The notes beneath the pieces were generated by a model. The model searched no databases. It had not been told where the DNA came from and worked only from the letters and a program-made list of their open reading frames with translations. Both the position numbers and the translations under genes were made by a program. This document shows, in pieces, positions 6,311 through 13,061 of a stretch of 13,197 bases of DNA (position 1 is its first letter; the number at the start of each line of letters is the position of its first letter). Source of the stretch: Bacillota bacterium (GTDB lineage Bacteria > Bacillota > Clostridia > Lachnospirales > WQUN01). The stretch lies in assembly GCA_009782085.1 (NCBI GenBank), contig WQUN01000096.1, forward strand, positions 1 through 13,197, written 5' to 3'.

Positions 6311-7765
6311 CCCGGAGTTTAACTCGGCGAATTTCGCCGCCATTGTGGGATTGTTGCGCGTCAATCTTTTTACGGTCAGTTTTTCGGCCTTGTCGTTCGC
6401 CAGACGGAGATTATTTTCCGATCCGAGCAAATTTTCCTTTGTTTTTTGCAGCTGTTCAATCGACTTATCTATGCTTGCTATGGCCTCCGCGAATTTCTCC
6501 GAGGCTAGCCTGTAGTTTCGGCCGAAGGAATCCCGAAAATCACTCAGCTGAGTTTCAAACCTGGAGACGTCCAGGTTTTGGTTTCTGACGGCGGCCAGCT
6601 CGGCCCTGAACACAAGCGAGTTCAGCGCGGCGTTGCGCAGCAGGCCGATTATGGGCAGGAAAAACTGGGGCCGTACGACAAACATTTTCGGATATTCATA
6701 AGACACGTCGAGGATTCCGCAGTTGTACAGCTCGTTGTCCGCTTCCAGCAGCGAAACCAGCACCGCGTATTCGCATTTCTTCTCGCGGCGGTCCTTGTCC
6801 AGCTCCTTGAAGAAATCGCTGTTTCTATGCTTCGCGGCGGTGGCGTCGGATTCGTTTTTCATCTCGAACATGATGGAAATGATCTCATCGCCGGAACCGT
6901 CCCTTTCCCGGTAGATGAAATCGCCCTTGCTGCCGGAGCTCGCGTCGTTGTCCTTGCGGAATTCCGCGTTCGGGAAGCTCATGGTGCGGACGCGGTTGAA
7001 CTCGTTCTGGCAATGCTGCTCGAGCGTTTCGCCGACCATCTTCGTGGACAGTTTCGCCTTCATGTCCTTATATCGTTCGATCAAATCGTCGCGGACCTTG
7101 ATTTGAAGGTTCATTTCGGAGTCCTTGACGCTTAGTTCCATGCGCAGTTTGTCCCGTTCTTTTTCGGCTTCTCTTCTGGCTTCCGCGACGGCGAGTTTGC
7201 TTTCGGATTCCGATACGGCGATTTTTTCCCTCAGTTCCGCCAGCTCCGCTTCTCTGGCCGAAATCAGCTTATCGCGCTCTTTTTCGGCCGCCGATACGGC
7301 TTCCGCGACGGTGAGCAGTTTGTCGGCCTCATAGGCGGCGATTTTTTCCCTCATCTCCGCCAGCTCCGCATTTTTCAGGGAAGCCAGACTGTCATGCTCT
7401 TTTTCGGCCGCCGTTACGGCTTCCGCGACCGCGAGCAGCTTGTCGGCCTCGTAGGCGGCGATTTTTTGCTTCAGCTCCGTCAGCTCATTGTTTTTCAGAG
7501 ATTCCAGTTTTGCCAGCGACACGTCTTTTTCGGCCCTGAGCTTTTCGATTTCAAAATCCTTGTCGGCCAGACCGGCCGAAAGCTCGTTTTGGCTTTCGGC
7601 CTTGACGGCTTTTACGACAATTTCCAGCTTTTCCCTGTAATCGTTCTCGTTTTTTTCGAGCTCCCTGTTGAATTCCTGGTCGCGCACCTGCTTTACGATG
7701 TCCGCGTAGCCTGTTTCGTCGATTTTGAACACATATCCGCAGTTCGGACACTTAATCTCACTCAC
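6293..7765 (-). CDS. DUF2130 coiled-coil protein, possible nuclease fold
   Basis: A 490-residue protein of the DUF2130 family; biochemical role unknown. It opens SEIKCPNCGYVFKIDETGYA, a half zinc ribbon (C6, C9) typical of the family. A charged coiled coil spans about 25-240, and the DUF2130 domain about 240-385 contains HCQNEFNRVR, SGSKGDFIY, MFEMKNE, FFKELDKDRREKKCEYAVLV and RPQFFLPII. The D282...E301-x-K303 spacing resembles a PD-(D/E)XK nuclease core; this is inference. A second helical segment closes the protein (about 400-465). Residues 90-209 are three tandem 40-residue units, an unusual coil expansion. Start: GTG at 7765 with AGGAGG nine bases upstream; an in-frame ATG at 7804 lies inside the adjacent mobile element and would add 13 residues unlike the family. 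The MITE sits directly upstream, so its promoter must be in the MITE or be shared with the ABC genes. Confidence 0.88.
   Translation of the reverse strand: MSEIKCPNCGYVFKIDETGYADIVKQVRDQEFNRELEKNENDYREKLEIVVKAVKAESQNELSAGLADKDFEIEKLRAEKDVSLAKLESLKNNELTELKQKIAAYEADKLLAVAEAVTAAEKEHDSLASLKNAELAEMREKIAAYEADKLLTVAEAVSAAEKERDKLISAREAELAELREKIAVSESESKLAVAEARREAEKERDKLRMELSVKDSEMNLQIKVRDDLIERYKDMKAKLSTKMVGETLEQHCQNEFNRVRTMSFPNAEFRKDNDASSGSKGDFIYRERDGSGDEIISIMFEMKNESDATAAKHRNSDFFKELDKDRREKKCEYAVLVSLLEADNELYNCGILDVSYEYPKMFVVRPQFFLPIIGLLRNAALNSLVFRAELAAVRNQNLDVSRFETQLSDFRDSFGRNYRLASEKFAEAIASIDKSIEQLQKTKENLLGSENNLRLANDKAEKLTVKRLTRNNPTMAAKFAELNSGESEGD
7139..7498 (-). repeat. 120-bp tandem repeat, three units (coiled coil)
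   Basis: Three in-frame units encode 40 residues each, of the form AELAELREKIAAYEADKLL followed by AVAEAVSAAEKERDKL. Units 1 and 2 are the most alike; unit 3 has diverged (SESESKLAVAEARREAEKE). The period is a near-integer number of heptads, so the coil lengthens without breaking. Confidence 0.9.
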
Positions 7766-7774
7766 GCCAAATCC

Positions 7775-7780
7775 CCTCCT
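7775..7780 (-). promoter_or_regulatory. Ribosome binding site deciding the DUF2130 start
   Basis: AGGAGG on the minus strand is followed by nine bases and GTG at 7765. This fixes the start at the conserved SEIKCPNCG sequence rather than the ATG further upstream in the MITE. Confidence 0.8.
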
Positions 7781-7783
7781 TTT

Positions 7784-7891
7784 GCAACCTCTATAAACTG
7801 TCATCCTGAGCGAAGCGAAGGATCTTAAACAGCCAAAACAAAAGATTCTTCGCTGCGCTCAGAATGACAAAAAGGGGTTTATAGAGGTTGC
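7784..7891. mobile_element. MITE-like palindromic element, about 108 bp
   Basis: Perfect 15-bp terminal inverted repeats GCAACCTCTATAAAC (7784-7798) and GTTTATAGAGGTTGC (7877-7891) enclose a 28-bp inner inverted repeat (7799-7826 with 7842-7869, three mismatches) of the TGTCATYCTGAGCG family around a short AT-rich loop. No transposase is encoded. CCTTT flanks both sides (7778-7782 and 7892-7896) and could be a target duplication, with one base of ambiguity at the left edge. Half of the same element stands at 251-294. It separates the ABC operon stop (7900) from the DUF2130 ribosome site. Confidence 0.8.
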
Positions 7892-7899
7892 CCTTTGTA

Positions 7900-9765
7900 C
7901 TACGCCTTTTCAAACTGGCTGTTATACATCCGGGCGTAAAGCCCGTTCCTCTCCAGCAGTTCCCCGTGCGAGCCGCTTTCCTCTATCCGTCCGTCTTTGA
8001 CGACCATTATCACGTCCGCGTCGCGGATGGTCGAGAGGCGGTGGGCAATGACGAAAGACGTGCGCCCGGCGGTCAGGCGCAGGACGGCCTCCTGGATGCG
8101 GAGTTCCGTGCGCGTGTCCACGCTGGACGTGGCCTCGTCCAGGATCATGATCGGCGCGCGGCAGAGCGCCGCCCGCGAGATCGCCAGAAGCTGCCTCTGC
8201 CCCTGGGACAGAGTGTCGGAATCCCCTCTGACCACCGTGTCGTACCCGTTTTTAAGCCTCTTGATGAACACGTCCGCGTTCGCGGCCCTGGCCGCCTCGT
8301 CGACCTCCACGTCGGTGGCTTCCGGGCGGCCGTAGCGGATGTTGTCCGCGATGGTGCCCGTGAACAGGCACGTGTCCTGAAGCACCACCGAAAACGCGCG
8401 TCGGAGGCTGTCCCGCTTGTATTTCCTTATGTCCACGCCGTCTATGTAGACCGTCCCGCCCGTCGCGTCGTAAAAGCGCGTCAGGAGGTTTACGATCGTC
8501 GTCTTGCCGGCGCCCGTCGCGCCGACCAAAGCCACCTTCTGCCCCGGCTTGACCTCGAAGCTCACGTCGTTCAGCACGTTCACCCCCGGCACGTAGGCGA
8601 ACGTGACGTTCTCGAAGCGAACGCCTCCCAGCGGGACGCCGATGTCGACGGCGTCAGGCGCGTCGCCGGGCTCCTCGGCCTCGGCCAGTATCTCGAACAC
8701 GCGTTCCGCGCCCGCGAGGGCCGACTGGAGGCTGTTGAACATGCCGGCGATATTGTTGAGCGGGTAAGTGAGCTGCCTGGAGTAGACCGCGAAGCTCGCG
8801 ATCACGCCTATGGTGATGATCCCCCTGACCGCCAGCACGCCGCCCGCGAAGGCCACGCACACATACCCGAAGTTGGAAATGACGTTCATGAACGGCATCA
8901 GCGTGCCCGACCATATCTGCGCGCGGACGGCGAAACGCCACAGGTCCTCGTTGGTCCTGTCGAAGCGTTCGATTATCTTGTTTTCCATGTTGAACGCCTT
9001 TATTATCTTCTGCCCGCCGATGTCCTCCTCTATCGCGCCGTTGAGCCGCCCGAGCTCCCTTTGCTGCCCGGCGAAGAGCTTCCGCGACCTTCCCGCGACG
9101 GTTCTCGTCAGCAGGAAAACCAGAGGAACCGTGACCAGGGCCGCCAAGGTCATGTGGACGCTCAGCCGCAGCATCATGTAGAGAGTGCCCAAGAAAGTCA
9201 GCGCCGCAACGATAAGCTGCGTAGTCGTCTGGGCGATGGTCGCGCTGATATTGTCCACGTCGTTGGTGACGCGGCTCATCAGCTCGCCGTGGGTGTGGAC
9301 GTCGTGGTAGGTCAGCGGCAGTTTCTGGAACTTGCCGAACAGCGACTTGCGGAGCGTCCGCACTATGCGCTGGGACGTCGCGTTCATGATAAGGCCCTGT
9401 ATGACGTTCAGCGCCCAGTCCCCGAAGTATATCGCGGCGAGCGCGGCCACGCAGGCGTAAGCCAGCCTGAGATCGGCCCCGCCAAGGCTTCCGGCGGGGG
9501 CCGCCGCGTCCACGGCCCTCCCGATATAGAGCGGGACCCGCACGTTTATCAGGACGTCTGCGGCCAGAAGGACCATCACCACGAAAAGGGACTTGCCCTC
9601 CGTAAAGTAAAAGCGCAGCAGCTTCCGGAACGTTCCGCGCGCGTTTTTGGCCTTCTCGCGCGGCGCGAACCTTCCGGCGGGGCCGCCGCCCATGCCGCCG
9701 CCGGGCCTGTTGGGGCCGCCGATCGACGGGGGCGTGACGGTGGTCTTTGTCTGGGGCTCCGCCAT
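7900..9765 (-). CDS. ABC half-exporter, canonical subunit (multidrug type)
   Basis: A 621-residue fused permease/ATPase of the type IV (ABC-B) exporter class; with the adjacent upstream gene it should form a heterodimer like BmrCD, LmrCD or TM287/288. The Gly/Pro-rich N-terminus (about 13-32) is common in this subfamily. Six membrane helices lie between about 57 and 335. The nucleotide-binding domain has an A-loop Tyr in FAY (391), Walker A GATGAGKT (415-422), Q463, signature LSQGQ (519-523) with Gln for the first Gly, Walker B ILDE with catalytic E544, and switch H575 in AHRLST. This is the catalytically complete member. Its ATG follows the partner's TAA with no gap and has GGGAGG eight bases upstream, inside the partner's coding sequence, so translation is probably coupled. 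Substrate is unknown; drug or lipid export is the family's usual role. Confidence 0.93.
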   Translation of the reverse strand: MAEPQTKTTVTPPSIGGPNRPGGGMGGGPAGRFAPREKAKNARGTFRKLLRFYFTEGKSLFVVMVLLAADVLINVRVPLYIGRAVDAAAPAGSLGGADLRLAYACVAALAAIYFGDWALNVIQGLIMNATSQRIVRTLRKSLFGKFQKLPLTYHDVHTHGELMSRVTNDVDNISATIAQTTTQLIVAALTFLGTLYMMLRLSVHMTLAALVTVPLVFLLTRTVAGRSRKLFAGQQRELGRLNGAIEEDIGGQKIIKAFNMENKIIERFDRTNEDLWRFAVRAQIWSGTLMPFMNVISNFGYVCVAFAGGVLAVRGIITIGVIASFAVYSRQLTYPLNNIAGMFNSLQSALAGAERVFEILAEAEEPGDAPDAVDIGVPLGGVRFENVTFAYVPGVNVLNDVSFEVKPGQKVALVGATGAGKTTIVNLLTRFYDATGGTVYIDGVDIRKYKRDSLRRAFSVVLQDTCLFTGTIADNIRYGRPEATDVEVDEAARAANADVFIKRLKNGYDTVVRGDSDTLSQGQRQLLAISRAALCRAPIMILDEATSSVDTRTELRIQEAVLRLTAGRTSFVIAHRLSTIRDADVIMVVKDGRIEESGSHGELLERNGLYARMYNSQFEKA

Positions 9766-11721
9766 TTATACCGCCTCCCCGCCGATCTGCGACATATAGA
9801 TATCCCTGTAAACCGGGCAAGTCTCCATCAGCTCCGCGTGCGTCCCGAAGCCGGCCTGGTTCCCGCTGTCGAGCACCAGGATCCTGTCGCAGTTCATGGC
9901 GGTGTTCACGCGCTGGGTGATCAATACGCAGGTCATATGCTCCGAAAACCGCCTCAGCGCCCGCTTGACGCGCGCCTCGGTCATCACGTCCAGGGCGCTG
10001 GTGCAGTCGTCGAGCACCAGTATCTCCGGCTCGCGTATCAGCGCCCTGGCGATGGAGACGCGCTGCTTCTGGCCGCCGGACAGGTTCACCCCGCTCTGGC
10101 CGATCACCGTGTCGTAGCCGTCCGGCATGGCCGCAATGAAGCCGTGCGCCTCCGCCGCGCCGGCCGCCGCCTCGATCTCGGCCTCCCCGGCGTCCTCTTT
10201 GCCCCAGAGGATGTTGTCCTTGATAGTCCCGGTGAAAAGCGCCGCCGTCTGCGGCACGATGGCCGTCCGGCCGCGCAGGACGTCCTCCGGAATACGGTCT
10301 ATCGGGACGCCGGATATGCGTATCTCGCCCCGCGTCGCCGTGTAAAAGCGCATAAGAAGCGCCGCGAGGGTGCTCTTTCCGGAACCAGTCGGCCCAATGA
10401 CGCCGAGGGTCCCGCCCCTTTCGAGGCTGAAACTCAGCCCGGCGAGCGCCGCCTGGCCGGTGGAGCCGGCGTATTCGAAGCCCACGCCGTCGAACTTGAT
10501 ATGCGCCGCGCCTTCGGGCTCGATATGCGCAGCGCCGTCTAACTCGATATGCGCAGAGCCTTCGAACCCGATATGCGCCGCGCCTTCGAACCCGATATGC
10601 GCCGCGCCGCCGGGCTCGACATGCGCCGCGCCGTCGAATCCGATATGCGCAGCGCCGCCGAACCCGATATGCGCAGCGCCGCCGAACCCGACATGCGCAG
10701 CGCCGTCGGGCTCGATATGCGCGGCGCCTTCGTGACCGGTCCCGTCGGATAAAAGCGGCGGTTCCGGGACGGCGCCGGCCGTTTTAATGCCCATGACCTC
10801 GCGGATGCGCTCGTTGGAGGTCTTGACGCGGACGAACTGGTTCAGGACGTTAGATATGGTGCCCAGGCTCGTCAGGATCTGCGTCATGTATGAGACGAAG
10901 GCCGTAATGTCGCCGACCTGCATGTCGCCCTTTCCTATCCAGCGCGCGCCGAAGAACACGATCGCCGCGACGCCGGCGTTGACCGTGAGCGTCATCAGCG
11001 GAGAGAGTATAGCCAGCACGCGGTTGGCCCTGACGGTGCTGTCCGTCAGCGCCTCGTTGGCCGCGGAGAACCGCTTCTCCTCCTCCGCGAAGCGCCGGAA
11101 CGCCTTTACGAGGCGTATCCCCGCCAGGTACTCGCGCATGGTGGTGTTGAGCTTATCCAAAGCGCGCTGCACCCGCGCGAACCGCGGATAGGTCAGCCTC
11201 ATGCTGACGCCTATCACAAAGCCGACGACCGCCACGACCGGCGCGATTATGTATATCGAGCGGACGTTCAGCGTCGCGGCCATGATTATCGCGCCGACGC
11301 ACATGATCGGCGCCTTGAAGAAGATGCGCATCATGCCGTTGGTGAAGTTCTGGAGCTGGGTGATGTCGTTCGTCATGCGCGTGACGAGCGAGCCGCCCTC
11401 GAACCTGTCCATTTCCTCCACCGACAGGGACTGCACCTTCACGAACAGATCGTGCCTCATGTCCTTGCCGAAGCCCTGGGAGGCCCGCGAGGCGGCGATG
11501 TTCCTGGTCATGGCGAAGCACGCGCCGACCACGACTATGCCGAGCATGATAAGCCCGGTGTGCACGACGAACGCGAGGTCGCCCTTCGCCACGCCGTAGT
11601 CGATCAGCCGCGACATGAAGCGCGGCTGGAGCAGGTCGCAGACCGCTTCGCACGAGACGCAGAACACGGAGAGTAGGAAAAGGTATTTGTATTTGGTCCA
11701 GTATTTACGGAGGTAGGACAT
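9766..11721 (-). CDS. ABC half-exporter, degenerate-site subunit with linker repeats
   Basis: A 651-residue permease/ATPase partner of the downstream gene. Six membrane helices lie within about 12-300. The ATPase domain has A-loop Y417, Walker A GPTGSGKS (443-450), Q491 and signature LSGGQ (547-551), but Walker B ends LVLDD with D572 in place of the catalytic Glu, and the switch motif is ITQR with Q603 in place of His. That is the degenerate pattern known from TM287 and BmrC, so the dimer should hydrolyse ATP mainly at one site. Unusually, residues 332-411 are ten 8-residue GAAH(I/V) repeats between the membrane domain and the ATPase. Start: ATG 11721 begins the conserved MSYLRKYWTKYK and is preceded by GGTGA; the frame stays open upstream to 11850, but that part overlaps a toxin-antitoxin remnant and does not resemble the family. 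Confidence 0.93.
   Translation of the reverse strand: MSYLRKYWTKYKYLFLLSVFCVSCEAVCDLLQPRFMSRLIDYGVAKGDLAFVVHTGLIMLGIVVVGACFAMTRNIAASRASQGFGKDMRHDLFVKVQSLSVEEMDRFEGGSLVTRMTNDITQLQNFTNGMMRIFFKAPIMCVGAIIMAATLNVRSIYIIAPVVAVVGFVIGVSMRLTYPRFARVQRALDKLNTTMREYLAGIRLVKAFRRFAEEEKRFSAANEALTDSTVRANRVLAILSPLMTLTVNAGVAAIVFFGARWIGKGDMQVGDITAFVSYMTQILTSLGTISNVLNQFVRVKTSNERIREVMGIKTAGAVPEPPLLSDGTGHEGAAHIEPDGAAHVGFGGAAHIGFGGAAHIGFDGAAHVEPGGAAHIGFEGAAHIGFEGSAHIELDGAAHIEPEGAAHIKFDGVGFEYAGSTGQAALAGLSFSLERGGTLGVIGPTGSGKSTLAALLMRFYTATRGEIRISGVPIDRIPEDVLRGRTAIVPQTAALFTGTIKDNILWGKEDAGEAEIEAAAGAAEAHGFIAAMPDGYDTVIGQSGVNLSGGQKQRVSIARALIREPEILVLDDCTSALDVMTEARVKRALRRFSEHMTCVLITQRVNTAMNCDRILVLDSGNQAGFGTHAELMETCPVYRDIYMSQIGGEAV
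10489..10728 (-). repeat. 24-bp tandem repeat, ten units, in an ABC linker
   Basis: Ten 24-bp units encode octapeptides such as GAAHIGFE, GAAHIEPD, GAAHVEPG and GSAHIELD. Units differ in the last three residues, while G-A-A-H-I/V is nearly invariant. The last unit, GAAHIKFD, runs into GVGFEY, the normal first beta strand and A-loop of the ATPase domain, so the array probably grew by copying that strand. Confidence 0.95.
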
Positions 11722-11727
11722 AGGGGT

Positions 11728-11874
11728 CACCACATTATTTTCATGAACTCGGCTGTTTTCGCACTGCGGCAATTCCAGGAAGCTATGAAAGGCGAAGCTG
11801 AAAAAGCCGGACTGTATTCCGATGACAACATCGTCGGGCTGATCATGCAAATGCGCCGGGAGGAAGGCGTATGA
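11728..11874 (+). pseudogene. Antitoxin remnant (AbrB/MazE type, C-terminal part)
   Basis: From ATG 11743 the frame encodes 43 residues, including ALRQFQEAMKGEAEKAGLYS and VGLIMQMRREEGV. This resembles the C-terminal, toxin-binding segment of AbrB/SpoVT-fold antitoxins paired with PIN toxins, where a (V)NSA-ALRQ-Q--GEAE--GL-(S/T)-(E/D)DDV pattern is usual. The in-frame codons before the ATG read HHIIF, which fits the end of the missing DNA-binding domain, so the fragment is truncated at its 5' side near the ABC start codon (11721). The assignment comes from recalled family patterns. It lies antisense to the leader of the ABC gene. Confidence 0.6.
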
Positions 11875-11900
11875 GATGCCTCATTGATACGAACTTTTGA
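11871..11900 (+). pseudogene. PIN-domain toxin remnant (VapC-like, first 9 residues)
   Basis: ATGA overlap: the ATG at 11871 shares bases with the antitoxin stop (11872-11874), and GGAGGA lies just upstream, the usual layout of antitoxin-toxin pairs. It encodes MRCLIDTNF and then TGA. LIDTN is the opening strand of PIN nucleases and contains their first acidic active-site residue. The rest of the toxin is gone; the carboxypeptidase 3' end begins 12 bases later. Confidence 0.6.
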
Positions 11901-11911
11901 GAATTGTGCTA

Positions 11912-12811
11912 TTACTGGCCTGTAAGAAATCCCAGCGTTTGCTTCCCCGTATCCAGCTCCGCCTTTATCCCTATCGGCAGTATGGAGTGCCTGACGCCGT
12001 GCCCGAAATCCTCGGTATAGACCACCGGCACACCGTGCTTTTCCCCGAAGCGTTGGAGCCGCCTCAGCAGGTCCCCTGGGACGTCGTCGGCGTAGCAGCC
12101 GAAGATCAGCCCGCCCACATTTTCGATGAACGGGTTCCGTTCCACCGCCGAAATGCAGACGCTGACCGCGGCGACGCCGCTGAATTTCACATGATCCTCG
12201 AGAAAGAGGATGTATTTGCGAAACGGGTCATAACTGAAATACTCCGTGTTCAGCAGCATGGCAAAGATCGCCGCATAGCCGCCCGTCAGCATCCCTTCGC
12301 ACGCGCCCGGCCGAAGCACGCGCCAATTCCCGCCGCCTTTCAGGGCTTCCGCCCGTCGCCCCTCGAAAAAATGCGAGGCGAACTGGGTGTAATCATAGTA
12401 CCTCAGATCGCGGAACTCGCCCGCGCCCAGGCCGTAATACGTGACCAGGCCGGTCTTCGCATGGACGGCGCTCAATATGAACGTGCCGTCGCTGTAGCTC
12501 GCGAAGATTTTCGGGTTCCTGCGGATGCACTCATAGTCGATCAGCGGCAGGATTTCAGCCGCGCCCATTCCGCCTCCGAAGAGCACCATTTTCACTTCCG
12601 GATCGGCGGCCATCCGGTTCAGGTCGTCGGCGCGCTCCTGCTCGCTGGCCAGATAGCCGTAGGTGTCCTTGTAAATATTCTCGCCGAGTTTGACGCGTAA
12701 CCCCAGATTCTCGACAGACCCGGCGATTTTTCGGTAATCGGCCTCGCCGGCGATATGGCTCGGGCAGATGACGCCGACCGCGTCGCCGGGGTAAAGGCGG
12801 GATGGAAACAT
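11912..12811 (-). CDS. S66 family LD-carboxypeptidase (LdcA/MccF-like)
   Basis: A 299-residue cytosolic serine peptidase of family S66. LdcA members remove the terminal D-Ala from tetrapeptides during peptidoglycan recycling; MccF members inactivate microcin C-type peptide-nucleotides, and sequence alone does not separate these roles here. SYSDGT carries the nucleophile S107, ILFLED carries E205, and EDFGHGVRHSILPIG carries H271, completing the Ser-Glu-His triad. PGDAVGVICPS (9-18) and LFGGGMGAAEILPLID (77-92) are the usual N-domain motifs. Start: ATG 12811 with AGAAGG six bases upstream, matching the family N-terminus; a TTG at 12847 would add 12 unlikely residues. A sigma-A promoter lies about 100 bases upstream. 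No terminator is visible after the stop, so the ABC genes may be on the same transcript. Confidence 0.9.
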   Translation of the reverse strand: MFPSRLYPGDAVGVICPSHIAGEADYRKIAGSVENLGLRVKLGENIYKDTYGYLASEQERADDLNRMAADPEVKMVLFGGGMGAAEILPLIDYECIRRNPKIFASYSDGTFILSAVHAKTGLVTYYGLGAGEFRDLRYYDYTQFASHFFEGRRAEALKGGGNWRVLRPGACEGMLTGGYAAIFAMLLNTEYFSYDPFRKYILFLEDHVKFSGVAAVSVCISAVERNPFIENVGGLIFGCYADDVPGDLLRRLQRFGEKHGVPVVYTEDFGHGVRHSILPIGIKAELDTGKQTLGFLTGQ

Positions 12812-12843
12812 ATGGGCCCTTCTTTCGGTTTTATTCGGTTTCC

Positions 12844-12895
12844 GCAAGGTTTTTTTTAGGCTCCAGGCTCTAGTTTCCGCGGTTATCCAGTATAG
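12844..12895 (-). repeat. 52-bp dispersed repeat, copy 2, in the carboxypeptidase leader
   Basis: Inverted partner of 5786-5837 with three mismatches. It lies between the predicted transcription start and the carboxypeptidase ATG, so it is transcribed as 5' leader. A run of eight T on the plus strand (A on the leader) falls inside it. Confidence 0.9.
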
Positions 12896-12913
12896 TTCGC
12901 TTGTGTCGCTAAA

Positions 12914-12942
12914 ATTCTATCATTAACGGACGAATAGTTCAA
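12914..12942 (-). promoter_or_regulatory. Sigma-A type promoter for the carboxypeptidase operon
   Basis: On the minus strand TTGAAC (12942-12937) and TAGAAT (12919-12914) are separated by exactly 17 bases, and TG precedes the -10 box by one base (extended -10). Transcription should start near 12907, giving a leader of about 95 bases. It lies just past the terminator of the preceding gene. Confidence 0.75.
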
Positions 12943-12977
12943 CAATCCGTTAAAAAAACGAAAAACAGAAAAAGCGC

Positions 12978-13018
12978 AAAAAAAGTGCAAGGTATGCGCC
13001 CGCCGCAATACCTTGCAC
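12978..13018 (-). terminator. Strong rho-independent terminator
   Basis: On the minus strand GTGCAAGGTAT pairs perfectly with ATACCTTGCAC (11 bp) around a 12-nt loop and is followed by seven T. It ends the gene entering from the right edge, about 45 bases past its stop codon. Confidence 0.93.
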
Positions 13019-13061
13019 GTGTTATACCGATCCGCAGTACGAAAAGAATTTTACCTCCGCC

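Noticed and set aside
7888..10542. 884-codon rightward open frame opposite the ABC genes
   Set aside because: It is antisense to two ABC proteins with complete motifs. The product is Arg/His/Asp-rich without any recognisable domain, and it spans the MITE edge and two genes.
10549..10752. Rightward frame with MRRAFEPD-type repeats opposite the ABC linker
   Set aside because: It is an antisense shadow of the 24-bp array and has no independent support.
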